From positions 1 through 64,000 of the forward strand of contig JAIYDI010000004.1 in the NCBI GenBank assembly GCA_027487555.1: 64,000 nucleotides of DNA, in the 5' to 3' direction. A model generated the notes under the pieces. The model did not search any database and was not told where the DNA came from. It saw nothing but the letters and a program-made list of their open reading frames with translations. This DNA comes from Hyphomicrobiales bacterium. GTDB taxonomy: Bacteria > Pseudomonadota > Alphaproteobacteria > Rhizobiales > Devosiaceae. Below, piece by piece: positions 45,043-54,783 of this stretch. Numbering within the stretch: the first letter of the stretch is position 1; the number at the start of each line of letters is the position of its first letter. The position numbers and the translations under genes were made by a program.

Positions 45043-46335
45043 TCAGCCGTTGCGCTTCACCATCTCGGGGATGAGGCCGCGCGGCGCGTAGCGGAGCGCG
45101 ATGGTAATGACGACGCCGAGGACGAAGACGCGCATCTGGCTGGCGCGCGACTGGATATCGGGGATTTCGCCCCAGCCAGCCTGGCTGGTCCAGTGGGACA
45201 GGCCGTTGAACAGGAACTGCGAGACCGGATCGGAAATCATCCAGGTGAGGTAGATCAGCAAGGCGCCAAAGACTGCGCCCCAATTGTTCCCGGCGCCTCC
45301 GACGATGACCATGACCCAGATGAGGAAGGTGTGGTTGATGGGCTGGTAGGAGCCCGGATCGTAGATCTGCTGGAAGCTGACCAGCATGGCGCCGCCGATG
45401 CCCATCAGCACCGAGCCCAGAATGAAGATCTCAAGCTGGCGGCGGGTAACGTTCTTACCCATGGAGCCAGCGGCGATGTAGTTGTCGCGGATGGCGCGCA
45501 TCATGCGGCCCCAAGGCCCGCCATAGGCCCGCTGCACGAGATAGAAGGCCACGACAACGAAGAGGATGACTATTGCAAGGAAGCCGAGGCGGGCGATGAC
45601 GAAAGAATCGGCGATGGACGTGCCGGTCGCCTGGAAATCCTGCGGGAGCGGCACGGGCCAGGAGATGGGCGTGACGGTGAGCGTACCGCGGGTCAGCCAA
45701 TCCATATTCTTCAGGAGCGCACGGATGATCTCGGAAATGCCGATGGTGGCGATGGCGAGGTAGTCGGTGCGGAGCCCGAGGCAGATGCGACCAACCAGGT
45801 AGGCAACACCCGCCGCCAGTACGCCACCAAACAGCCAGCCCAGCACCGGATGGAGGCCCAGGCCACCAACCCAGCCGGAGCCAATGCTTTCGATATAGGC
45901 CGCGGCCGGATCGATCTGGCTGCGATAGACGAAATAGGCGACGATCCAGGCGAGAACCGTTAGCGCAGTCTTCCAGCCGCCGCGGATGCCGATGCGGTCG
46001 GACCGGCGGACGGCCCAGATCAACGCGAAGCCGGCGAGCAATGCGAGGAGCGCCTTGCCCAGCATCAGCGGACCATCGGAGCCCCAGAACTCGGGGTTGA
46101 CGGGGTAGGAAATGAAGGTGACGGCCGCGCCACCGAGCATCATCATGCCCATGATGCCGAAGTTGAACAGCCCGCCATAGCCCCACTGGATGTTGAGGCC
46201 GAGCGCGATGAGCGCATAGGCGAAGCTCTGCACGAGGAGCAGCGAGATGTTGGCGGTGCCGAGCACGAAGCCGACGCCGGCAAAGAGCAGAAAGAGCCCG
46301 GCGAACAGGACGAGCGAGCGCTGCAAGATGCTCAT
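45043..46335 (-). CDS. livM: Branched-chain amino acid ABC transporter permease LivM
   Basis: This 430-residue inner-membrane permease has about ten helices and the family EAA-like region (YGGPWGRMMRAIRDNYIAAG, MGKNVTRRQLEIFILGS). Length and the long N-terminal extension fit LivM. It is the last gene of the liv operon here, starting 4 bp inside livH (ATGA overlap). Confidence 0.92.
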   Translation of the reverse strand: MSILQRSLVLFAGLFLLFAGVGFVLGTANISLLLVQSFAYALIALGLNIQWGYGGLFNFGIMGMMMLGGAAVTFISYPVNPEFWGSDGPLMLGKALLALLAGFALIWAVRRSDRIGIRGGWKTALTVLAWIVAYFVYRSQIDPAAAYIESIGSGWVGGLGLHPVLGWLFGGVLAAGVAYLVGRICLGLRTDYLAIATIGISEIIRALLKNMDWLTRGTLTVTPISWPVPLPQDFQATGTSIADSFVIARLGFLAIVILFVVVAFYLVQRAYGGPWGRMMRAIRDNYIAAGSMGKNVTRRQLEIFILGSVLMGIGGAMLVSFQQIYDPGSYQPINHTFLIWVMVIVGGAGNNWGAVFGALLIYLTWMISDPVSQFLFNGLSHWTSQAGWGEIPDIQSRASQMRVFVLGVVITIALRYAPRGLIPEMVKRNG

Positions 46336-47333
46336 GAAGAGGCTCCCTTGAAGATACCGGTCGGGCGCCAGAGCAGCACAACGACAAGGATCACGAAGGC
46401 GACGGTGAGCTTGTACTCGGTGGGGACGATGGCGAGGGTCGCCGGCACGTCAAAGGGCAGCACCCCCGCAAGGGGCTTGAGCAGCACGGTCCAGTTGAAG
46501 ATGGCTGCCGTTTCGGCAAAGCCGATGAGGAAGCCGCCCGCTATGGCGCCAAACGGCTTGCCAAGGCCACCGACAATGGCGGCCGCGAAGATCGGCAGGA
46601 CGATATTGAAGGCGAGGTCGGGCTTGAGGTTCACATCGAGCGCGAGCATCACGCCGGCCATGGCGGCAAGGCCGCCCGCGATGATCCAGGTGACGCGGAC
46701 AACGAGCTTGACGTTGATGCCCGAGACCTGTGCCAGCGCGGCATTGTCGGCCATGGCGCGCATGGCCTTGCCGAGCCGCGAGCGAGTGAGGAAGAGGTTG
46801 AGCGCAATGACCGCGATGGCCGTCGAGATGACCATGAGCAGTTGCGGCTGGGTGAAGTTGATGGTGCGGGTAACGCCTTCGAGCGGCACCGGGATGCGGA
46901 TCAACTGCTTCTGCTCGGTTTCGAAGAAGCTCCAGGTCCCCGAGCCGAAGACGAGGCGGATGAGGCCCTGAACCATCAGCGTCACGCCGATCGACGCGAT
47001 GAGCAGCGTCACCGGCTTGGCACCGCGGGCGCGGAGCGGAGCGTAGAAGCCCTTGTCGAGCCCGAGCGCGACGATGGCGGTGAGCACCATGGCGATCGGG
47101 AGCACCACGAAACCGGTGGGCAGGAAGGGCACCGAAATGCCCATGGCCTGGAAGCCCAGCATGAGCAGGAAGGCGATGAATCCGCCCATGGTCATCATGT
47201 CGCCATGGGCGAAATGCGCGAAGCGCAGGATGCCGAAGACCAAAGTGACCCCGACGGCGCCCACCGCATAGATGGAGCCCAGCACGATTCCGGCGACGAT
47301 GACATTGTTGAAGAAGAAGATGAGTTCGTTCAT
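46332..47333 (-). CDS. livH: Branched-chain amino acid ABC transporter permease LivH
   Basis: This 333-residue permease has about eight helices, the FAHGDMMTMGGFIAFL N-terminal motif and the cytoplasmic coupling loop RSRLGKAMRAMADNAALAQV. FGAIAGGFLIGFAE lies near the C-terminus. It forms the membrane channel with LivM. It starts 5 bp after livF. Confidence 0.93.
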   Translation of the reverse strand: MNELIFFFNNVIVAGIVLGSIYAVGAVGVTLVFGILRFAHFAHGDMMTMGGFIAFLLMLGFQAMGISVPFLPTGFVVLPIAMVLTAIVALGLDKGFYAPLRARGAKPVTLLIASIGVTLMVQGLIRLVFGSGTWSFFETEQKQLIRIPVPLEGVTRTINFTQPQLLMVISTAIAVIALNLFLTRSRLGKAMRAMADNAALAQVSGINVKLVVRVTWIIAGGLAAMAGVMLALDVNLKPDLAFNIVLPIFAAAIVGGLGKPFGAIAGGFLIGFAETAAIFNWTVLLKPLAGVLPFDVPATLAIVPTEYKLTVAFVILVVVLLWRPTGIFKGASS

Positions 47334-47338
47334 GTCCC

Positions 47339-48042
<704 letters not shown>

Positions 48043-48043
<1 letters not shown>

Positions 48044-48825
48044 CACGCAGCCTCCACCGGGGCGCCGAAATAGGCTTCGACGATTTCGGGATTGGCGCGG
48101 ATTTCCGACATGGGGCCCTCGGCGATCTTGGTGCCCTGCGCCATGACGATGACCGGATCGCAGAGGCGGCCGATCAGATCCATATCGTGCTCGATGACGA
48201 AGAAGGTGTAGCCGAGCTCGCGGTTCATGCGGGTGATGTTGTCGCCCAGATCGTTGAGGAGCGTCTTGTTGACACCGGCGCCCACTTCGTCGAGCAGCAC
48301 GACCTTGGCATCGACCATCATGGTGCGCCCGAGTTCGAGCAGCTTCTTCTGGCCGCCCGACAAGTTGCCGGCGAGTTCGTCCTTCACGTGGCCGAGCTTC
48401 AGAAAATCGATGACGTCGAGCGCGCGCTGCCGCACGCCGGTTTCGGCAGCGCGAACCTTTCCCGGCTGGAACCATGTGGCGAGGAGACTCTCGCCCGGCT
48501 GCCCGGAGGGCACCATCATCATGTTCTCGAGCGCGGTCATGTTGGAGAATTCATGCGCGATCTGGAAGGTGCGCAGCATGCCGCGGTGAAACAGCTGGTG
48601 CGGCTTCATGCCAGTGACATCCTGGCCATCGAAGATGATGCGGCCGGTGTCGGGCGTGAGATTGCCGGCGACGAGATTGAACAGCGTCGACTTGCCGGCC
48701 CCGTTCGGACCGATCAGCCCGGTGACCGAGCCGCGGGCAACCTTGAGAGAGCATTTGTCGACGGCATAGACGCCGCCAAAATGCTTCGAGACGTTCTGAA
48801 CGTCTATGACTGCGTCAAAGGACAC
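48043..48825 (-). CDS. livG: Branched-chain amino acid ABC ATPase LivG
   Basis: This ATPase of 260 residues has Walker A GPNGAGKSTLFN, the LivG-specific long insertion after the Q-loop (RTFQIAHEFSNMTALENMMM region), signature NLSGGQKKLLELGR and a Walker B of LLDEVGAGVN; LivG proteins usually read DEPxAGxN. The GTG at 48825 is chosen because AGGACGGGGG precedes it and no ATG is suitable. It heads the operon livG-livF-livH-livM. Confidence 0.92.
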
Positions 48826-48978
48826 CGTGCCCCCGTCCTGATGCGATAGTGCTTTTCTCCGGCTTGCTGCCGGTTGGTCCCGTACTTGCGCACAAGGCGC
48901 CGAGCGGGTCAACGACGGGCGTCGGACCCCGCGATTGGGGCGTGGACATAAAGGATCGCCGGGCTTTTGACCAGATGG

Positions 48979-49341
48979 TCAAATCGCTCCGAGGATGGCG
49001 TCGGCAGTGCGGCGGTTGGGCGCGAAGAGGATGTCATAAAGCGTCGCGAGCCGGGTGAGCGACTTGATGTCAACGTCATGCGGCATTGCGGTGAGCGGGT
49101 CCTGAAAGAAGACCAGCACGTCGAGCCTGCCCTCGGCGATCATGGCACCGAGCTGGGCGTCGCCGCCGAGCGGGCCTGAAAGGAGGCGCGTGACGGTGAG
49201 GCCGGTGCCCTCCATGACGCGACCGCCGGTGGTGCCGGTACCATAGAGCTCGTGCCGGGCGAGGACGTCGCGATGGGCGAGCGCCCAGGCAACGAGCTCG
49301 TCCTTCTTGTCATCATGCGCAACGAGGCCGATCCGTGCCAT
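48979..49341 (-). CDS. mgsA: Methylglyoxal synthase
   Basis: This 120-residue enzyme turns dihydroxyacetone phosphate into methylglyoxal and phosphate. The GTTGGRV phosphate loop, SGPLGGDAQ with the catalytic Asp, and the FFQDPLTAMPHDVDIKSL region with the His are present. Family enzymes usually read FFWDPL; here the Trp is Gln. It lies about 150 bp upstream of livG on the same strand. Confidence 0.93.
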   Translation of the reverse strand: MARIGLVAHDDKKDELVAWALAHRDVLARHELYGTGTTGGRVMEGTGLTVTRLLSGPLGGDAQLGAMIAEGRLDVLVFFQDPLTAMPHDVDIKSLTRLATLYDILFAPNRRTADAILGAI

Positions 49342-49383
49342 CGCTCATGCTCCCACGCCAGGATGAAGCGTTTTCTGCACGGC

Positions 49384-49758
49384 TCACGCCCTGAGCGCAA
49401 TGGCTTCGGCGAGGAGCAGTCCGATCTCGTCGATGGGCAGCGCGGCGCCAGGCACGAGGCGGATGAAGCGCACCTGCTTGCCGTCGCCCTCGAGCAGCGG
49501 CGAGGAGAGCTGGCGGCCGTGTTCGAAGACGAGGGAGACGTGATCCTCGAGCGGGAAGATCGCGCACACAAAGCCGGCGGCGGGATGGCGGTAGTTGACC
49601 GAGCCCCAGCCGAGCCGGACTTTCGCCTCGAGATCGGGGCGCAACTCGACGAGCGCGACCGCCGCCTGCCGGGTGAGTTCGGCGACCGGCTCGGGATAGG
49701 CGCGGAGGATGGGGCGGAGATCGCCGAGGAGGAGATCGGTGGTGGATGTGTCGGACAT
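49384..49758 (-). CDS. DUF1801 (YdhG-like) protein
   Basis: This 124-residue protein fits the DUF1801 fold: VRLGWGSVNYRHPAAGFVCA, FPLEDHVSLVFEHG and RFIRLV. Members are small iron- or ligand-binding-like proteins of unknown role. It is 42 bp upstream of mgsA and probably co-transcribed with it. Confidence 0.82.
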   Translation of the reverse strand: MSDTSTTDLLLGDLRPILRAYPEPVAELTRQAAVALVELRPDLEAKVRLGWGSVNYRHPAAGFVCAIFPLEDHVSLVFEHGRQLSSPLLEGDGKQVRFIRLVPGAALPIDEIGLLLAEAIALRA

Positions 49759-49832
49759 TGGCGGGCCCTCGGCTGGCTATGTTGTGCTCATAGCGGGGGA
49801 GGCGTGGATGGGGAAGTGGGGAGGAGGATGCT

Positions 49833-49901
49833 GCAGTCGGCAACCCTCCACCGTTTACGGGGGAGGGTCCGGCGGAGCCGGGGGTGGGGGGTGCCGCTTG
49901 C
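49833..49901. repeat. Left inverted repeat of DUF559 cassette
   Basis: These 69 bp are an imperfect inverted copy of 50276-50346. Shared blocks include GCAGTCGG, CTCCACCGTTTACGGGGGAG and GGGGGGTGCCGCTTGC (as read on the plus strand). It ends 51 bp before the DUF559 start. Confidence 0.85.
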
Positions 49902-49952
49902 GCCAAGCTATGCCAAGCTCGCCAGCATCCAAGCAGATCGGACCCATGCCAA

Positions 49953-50303
49953 ATGCGCTCGCCCGATTTCATTCGACACCGCGCTAAGCAGCTGCGCCGC
50001 ACGATGACGCGGCCCGAGCGAGCACTTTGGCTTTTGTTGCATGACAATGCGGTCGGCCTCCACTTTCGGCGACAGCACCCTATCGGACCTTACATTCTCG
50101 ATTTCTACTGCGCACGCGCGCACCTTTGCATCGAGATCGATGGACCGGCTCATGACGAGCACGAAAATCGCGATGCCCGCCGCGATGCCTGGCTTTTGGG
50201 CGAAGGGATCAAGGTCTTGCGCTTCTCGGTAGACGATGTCGAGAACCGTTCAGCGATGATCGTTGCGGCTATCCGGCAAGCGGCACCCCCCACCTCCGCC
50301 TGA
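49953..50303 (+). CDS. DUF559 endonuclease-domain protein
   Basis: This 116-residue protein has the Vsr-like restriction-endonuclease-fold pattern of DUF559: MTRPERALWLLL, FRRQHPIGPYILDFYCARA, LCIEIDGPAHD (with the catalytic D and E/D residues) and VLRFSVDDV. Its last nine codons are read from the right inverted repeat that flanks the cassette. The product is probably a DNA endonuclease or nickase; its target is unknown. No cognate methyltransferase is adjacent. Confidence 0.88.
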   Translation: MRSPDFIRHRAKQLRRTMTRPERALWLLLHDNAVGLHFRRQHPIGPYILDFYCARAHLCIEIDGPAHDEHENRDARRDAWLLGEGIKVLRFSVDDVENRSAMIVAAIRQAAPPTSA

Positions 50304-50346
50304 CGGCGGTATCCTCCCCCGTAAACGGTGGAGGAGTCCCGACTGC
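50276..50346. repeat. Right inverted repeat of DUF559 cassette
   Basis: These 71 bp are the complement-oriented counterpart of 49833-49901, differing mainly in the central ACCTCCGCCTGACGGCGGTA block. The repeat supplies the last codons and TGA of the DUF559 gene. Confidence 0.85.
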
Positions 50347-50413
50347 GGGGCCACTGGCGCGTCGCCAAAATGCGCTCCCCTCGATCAGGCCCTGCGCGCG
50401 TAGCTCTCCGGGC

Positions 50414-50463
50414 GTTCTGAGCGCGCAAGGCTCCACCGGAGCCTTGCCAAGAGCGCTCAGAAC
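50414..50463. repeat. Dispersed hairpin element at the receptor gene 3' end
   Basis: Nested stems are visible: GTTCTGAGCGC (50414-50424) pairs with 50453-50463, and a 10-bp inner stem (50425-50434 with 50438-50447) has an ACC loop. The same inner stem and AGAAC arm occur at 53-100. The element includes the TGA of the receptor gene (50457-50459), so it may also act as its transcript end. Confidence 0.8.
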
Positions 50464-52997
50464 TCGGACCATTCCTCCTTGACGGCAGTATTGCCGCGAC
50501 TGAGATAGGTCTTTGCTGCCGCCTTGACCTTCTGCTGCAACGCCTTGATGCCGGTGGCCCGCGGTTGAGGCGCGGCGGCGGCGCGGACCGGCGCCTCTTC
50601 GTAGTCATCCTCGGAAACGCGGAAGACTGCGACGATGCGATCAAGATCGGAGGCCTGCGCCTCGGTCTGCTCGATGGCGGCATTGGTTTGTTCGACCAAC
50701 GCGGCGTTGTGCTGGGTCATCTCGTCGAGCTGCCGCACGGCGGCGGTGACTTCCTCGATCGAATTGGCCTGCTCCTGGCTGCCGCGGGCGATCTGTTCCA
50801 TCAGCTGCGTGGAGGCATGGGCGGCCTTCAGCATGGCTTCGAGCTTGCCAGCCGCATCGGCGACGAGGCGCGAGCCGGAATTCACCTCGGTGGCGGACTG
50901 GTCGATGAGCGCCTTGACCTCGGACGAGGCCTCGGCGGCGCTCTGGGCAAGACGGCGCACTTCGACAGCGACCACGGCGAAGCCCTTGCCGGCCTCGCCG
51001 GCACGCGCGGCCTCGACGGAGGCATTCAACGCCAGCAGGTTGGTCTGGAAAGCGATATCGTCGATGAGACCGATGATGTTCGAGATCTTGCCGGAGGACT
51101 GGGTGATGCGCTCCATGGCCTCGGTGGCCTTGCGCATGACGGTGCCGCCCTCCTCGGCGGTATGGGAGACGTTGCCGGCCGCCTTGGAAGCCTCGCGGGC
51201 GCGCTCGGCATTGAGCAACACGGTTTGCTCAAGCTGCTCCATGGTGGCCGAGGTTTCCTCGATGGTGGCTGCCTGCTTGGTGGTGCGCTCGGAGAGATCG
51301 TTGGCGCCGGACAGGATTTCGCCGGTGGCGGTCTTCAGGGCGCGCGAGGTCGACTGCAACTGCCCGACGATTTCAACCAGCTTGTCCGCGACCGCGTTGG
51401 TGGACGACTTCAGGGTGCCGAAAGCGCCCTCATAGTCGCCGGTGATGCGACGGGTGAGGTCGGTATCGGCGAGCGCCATGAGAACATGGCCGGTTTCGCC
51501 GAGGCCGCGATCGACCGTGGCGACAAGGGCGTTGACGCGCTCGGCGAGGATGTTGAGCTCCTGATCGGCGAAATTGGCCGCGACGCGGCGGCTGAAGTCG
51601 CCGGCGATGGCGGCATCGACGACCTCGCCGAAGGAACGCTGCAGCGACTGCATCATTTCGACGCGGTCAACGCGCCGCTGCGTGGCGGCCTGGCGCTCGC
51701 TCTCGGTCATCTCGGTGACCTTGAGGGCGTTCTCCTTGAAGACCTGCACGGCGCGGGCCATGTCGCCCAGCTCGTCGCGGGCTTCGGCACCCTTGACCTC
51801 GGTTGCGAGCTCACCGGCTGCCAGGGATCGCATGGTCTGCGTGAGGCGGGTGATGGGGCGACTGAGCGAGCGGGAAAAGAAAAGCGCCGCGACGGCAGCG
51901 GCGAGCAGTAGCGCGCCACCGACCATCAGCATCATGTTGCGCAGCTGCACGACCGGCGCCATGGCCTCGGCTTCGCCAATGGTGGTGACCACCGCCCATT
52001 TGGCGCCATGGAACGTGACGGGCTGGGCCTTCGCGATCATCGGCATGCCGCGGTAATCGGTAGTCAGGCCCTGGGCGGGGGTGCCTTCGAGCGCGGCGGC
52101 GACTAAGGGGTTGTCGTAGGTGGTGGAGAGCGTGTCGTTCGCGTCGGAAAAAAGCGAATCCGAGCGCAGCAGCTTGTCGGCGCCGACATAGAAGCTTTCG
52201 CCGGTGCTGCCGAGATTGGCGCTATCCTGCATCAGCGCATTGATGGGGGTGATCGGCATCTGCACGGCCAGAACGCCAATCAGCTTCTTGCGAGGATCGA
52301 AGACCGGGGTGGCGAGGAAGCTCGCCGAGCCGCCCGCGGGGGCGTATTTCGAGATATCGACAAAGGCGAGCGCGCCCGGGTCTTTCAGCGCGGCTGCGGT
52401 GCGATAGGCCTGGCCGAGGCCGGTATCGGCGAGATTGCCACCTTCGGCGAAGTTGCCGGCGAAATCGTCGTTCTTCATCACAGAATAGACGAGATTGCCC
52501 TTGTTATCGAACAGGTAGATGTCGCGATAGCCGCGGCGCTCGGCCTGGGCACGGAAGGCCGGATTGATCTTGGAGTGGGAGAAGTCGTAGTTCCACTTCT
52601 TGCCCGAAGTATCGGCGGGGGTGTCGAGCTTCTGCCGCTCGCCTGCGGGGTTCGGGTTCTTTTCGACATAGTTGGCACGCAACGTCGCGACCGGATCCAC
52701 CGGCGGCTTCGAGGTGGCGAACTGGCCCCAGCCGATCGAGAGATCGCGCAGCGTGGTCTGCACGCTTTCGGCGGCGGCGGAATTGAGCACATCCTGCTCG
52801 ATGGTTCCGAGATAGGACTGAAAGGCCTTGGCCTTTTCGGTCGAGACGGTACCGAGCTGCTGCAGGCTCAGCCGGCTGACGATATCGGAGCCGATCATGT
52901 AGCTCGAAACGCCGACACCGGCGCTCACGAGCAGCGCAATGCCGACCATGGCCAGCGGCAGTTTCTGCGCGATCTTCAACCCCACTGCAAAACCCAT
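50457..52997 (-). CDS. Methyl-accepting chemotaxis protein with dCache sensor and CheR tether
   Basis: This 846-residue receptor has two transmembrane helices (about 12-34 and 360-380) around a large periplasmic dCache-like sensor, a HAMP region, a second HAMP-like segment, and the signalling hairpin with [20 protein letters not shown] and [20 protein letters not shown]. It ends EEWSEF, matching the xWxxF pentapeptide that tethers CheR. ATG at 52997 has AAGGTG 6 bp upstream. The ligand is unknown. Confidence 0.93.
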   Translation of the reverse strand: MGFAVGLKIAQKLPLAMVGIALLVSAGVGVSSYMIGSDIVSRLSLQQLGTVSTEKAKAFQSYLGTIEQDVLNSAAAESVQTTLRDLSIGWGQFATSKPPVDPVATLRANYVEKNPNPAGERQKLDTPADTSGKKWNYDFSHSKINPAFRAQAERRGYRDIYLFDNKGNLVYSVMKNDDFAGNFAEGGNLADTGLGQAYRTAAALKDPGALAFVDISKYAPAGGSASFLATPVFDPRKKLIGVLAVQMPITPINALMQDSANLGSTGESFYVGADKLLRSDSLFSDANDTLSTTYDNPLVAAALEGTPAQGLTTDYRGMPMIAKAQPVTFHGAKWAVVTTIGEAEAMAPVVQLRNMMLMVGGALLLAAAVAALFFSRSLSRPITRLTQTMRSLAAGELATEVKGAEARDELGDMARAVQVFKENALKVTEMTESERQAATQRRVDRVEMMQSLQRSFGEVVDAAIAGDFSRRVAANFADQELNILAERVNALVATVDRGLGETGHVLMALADTDLTRRITGDYEGAFGTLKSSTNAVADKLVEIVGQLQSTSRALKTATGEILSGANDLSERTTKQAATIEETSATMEQLEQTVLLNAERAREASKAAGNVSHTAEEGGTVMRKATEAMERITQSSGKISNIIGLIDDIAFQTNLLALNASVEAARAGEAGKGFAVVAVEVRRLAQSAAEASSEVKALIDQSATEVNSGSRLVADAAGKLEAMLKAAHASTQLMEQIARGSQEQANSIEEVTAAVRQLDEMTQHNAALVEQTNAAIEQTEAQASDLDRIVAVFRVSEDDYEEAPVRAAAAPQPRATGIKALQQKVKAAAKTYLSRGNTAVKEEWSEF

Positions 52998-53192
52998 CAC
53001 AGTCACCTTTCGGAAGAGACTCTGGTGCGTGCGGGAAATGTCAGGGTGATAGACCGCGTGCACGATCCTCCGCCCAAACGCGCCCATCCCCCACGAGACG
53101 CGGACAACATCGCTGCACTTTACGGGTAGGCTGTTAATGTATGCTTACGAATGCAATCGATTGCACGGCGCGTTTTCGCCCCCTGAAACGCG

Positions 53193-53216
53193 AAAGGGCC
53201 GCCGAAGCGACCCTTT
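53193..53216. terminator. UUCG/CGAA tetraloop hairpin between cheY and the receptor gene
   Basis: A 10-bp stem (53193-53202 with 53207-53216) is closed by TTCG on the minus strand, with AAAGGG/CCCTTT at its base. No long T tract follows, so termination may be partial. It lies 27 bp beyond the cheY stop. Confidence 0.5.
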
Positions 53217-53242
53217 TCACCCGAACTCGCGTGCCTCAGGGA

Positions 53243-53632
53243 TCAGGACAGCGTGCCGATCACCGCCTCGATGCGCTTCTTCATGGTGGACGCATCGAAT
53301 GGCTTGATGATGTAGTTGTTGACGCCCGAGGAGATGGCTTCCTTCACCTGCTCCTTGTCGGAGCGTCCGGTGGCCATGATGAAGGGCATGCCTTGCGTCT
53401 TGGGATGCTTGCGGATGACGCGCAGCAGCGTCAGGCCGTCGATATCCTCCATGTTCCAGTCGGAAATGATGAGATCGACCGTGCCCTTCTCGAGCTTGCC
53501 GAGTGCATCGCGACCGGACTTGGCCTCGATGATGTTGGTGAAGCCGAGCTGGGTGAGAATGTACTTACAGATGCCCCGCATCGACTGCTGGTCATCGACG
53601 ATCATCACGCTGACTGCACTTGCCTTCGGCAT
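53243..53632 (-). CDS. cheY: Chemotaxis response regulator CheY
   Basis: This 129-residue single receiver domain has the acidic pair VDDQQS, phospho-acceptor Asp in LIISDWNMEDIDG, MATGRSDK and the KPF lysine motif. The DWNM context is typical of CheY proper. It would receive phosphate from a CheA that is not encoded in this window. Confidence 0.93.
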   Translation of the reverse strand: MPKASAVSVMIVDDQQSMRGICKYILTQLGFTNIIEAKSGRDALGKLEKGTVDLIISDWNMEDIDGLTLLRVIRKHPKTQGMPFIMATGRSDKEQVKEAISSGVNNYIIKPFDASTMKKRIEAVIGTLS

Positions 53633-53736
53633 TACCGCTTACGCCTTCTGGACCAAAGAGGCCCTGCCAGGATGTCCCGGCCGCCTCAAAACGACCCTAG
53701 GAAAAATCCGTTACCAATCCTTCAATCCCGACCCCA

Positions 53737-54783
53737 CTATGCCGCCGATCTCAACCTTGAGAGGGCGGCAACGAGGCGACCGGCGATGGCTTCGACCGGG
53801 GCCTGCTCGACGACGGCCCCTTCCTCGAAGGCGACGCGCGGCATACCGTAGACGAGGGCAGAGGCCGGACTCTGCCCGATGGTGAAGGCGCCCGCCTCGC
53901 GCATGCGCTTGAGGCCTGTGGCGCCATCGCGGCCCATGCCGGTGAGGATGACCCCGACGGCCATCGGACCCACGGCACGCGCGACGGATTCGAACAGCAC
54001 ATCGACACTGGGCCGATGGCCCGAAGCCAGGTCATCCTGCGCAAGACGGCACTTGAGCTGGCCGGAACTGCGCTCGATGCGCAGGTGATAATCACCGCGC
54101 GCCACATAGGCATGTCCGGGCAGAAGCTGCAGCCGATCCTCGGCCTCGACGACCTTGAGCTCGGTCAATTCATCGAGACGGGCGGCAAAGCGCGTGGTGA
54201 AGCCGGGCGGCATGTGCTGCGCGATGACCACCGGCGGACAATCGCGCGGCAACTGGCCGAGCACGACGCGAATGGCCTCGACGCCACCGGTCGATGCGCC
54301 GATGGCGACCAGCGAACCCTGCGGGGCCGCGGCAGTGCGGATATGCACTGGCGCCGGGGTCGCACGCAGCGCGCGGCCCTTGACGTCGGAATGGGCGGCG
54401 GCGCGCACCTTCTGGCGGAGATTTTCGCCAAAGGCATCGAGCCCCCCGGCCAGCGTGGCATTGGGCTTGGCGACGAAATCAACCGCGCCGAGTTCGAGCG
54501 CGAGCAGGGTTTCGGAGGCGCCCTTGGTGGTGAGCGTCGAGACCATGACCACCGGCAACGGATGCAGCCGCATCAGCTTGTCGAGGAAAGCCAGCCCGTT
54601 CATGTTGGGCATTTCGATATCGAGGGTCAGCACGTCCGGGCTGAGATCCTTGACCTTCTGCCGCGCCTCGAGCGGATCGGCCGCAGTGCCGATGACGACG
54701 ATATCGCCATCGCGCCCGAGTGTGCGGGTGAGGACTTCACGGATCAATGCCGAGTCATCGACGACCAATACCTTGATGGTCAT
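53737..54783 (-). CDS. cheB: Chemotaxis protein-glutamate methylesterase CheB
   Basis: This 348-residue two-domain protein has an N-terminal receiver (VVDDSALIREVL, LDIEMPNMNG) and a C-terminal methylesterase with the catalytic Ser in GASTGGVEAI, His in AQHMPPGFT and Asp in GMGRDGATG. It demethylates receptors and also deamidates them in some species. ATG at 54783 overlaps the cheR TGA (ATGA). Confidence 0.95.
   Translation of the reverse strand: MTIKVLVVDDSALIREVLTRTLGRDGDIVVIGTAADPLEARQKVKDLSPDVLTLDIEMPNMNGLAFLDKLMRLHPLPVVMVSTLTTKGASETLLALELGAVDFVAKPNATLAGGLDAFGENLRQKVRAAAHSDVKGRALRATPAPVHIRTAAAPQGSLVAIGASTGGVEAIRVVLGQLPRDCPPVVIAQHMPPGFTTRFAARLDELTELKVVEAEDRLQLLPGHAYVARGDYHLRIERSSGQLKCRLAQDDLASGHRPSVDVLFESVARAVGPMAVGVILTGMGRDGATGLKRMREAGAFTIGQSPASALVYGMPRVAFEEGAVVEQAPVEAIAGRLVAALSRLRSAA

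Noticed and set aside
49953-50303. DUF559 protein as part of a restriction-modification system
   Set aside because: No methyltransferase or specificity gene lies nearby, and the inverted-repeat context suggests a mobile cassette instead.
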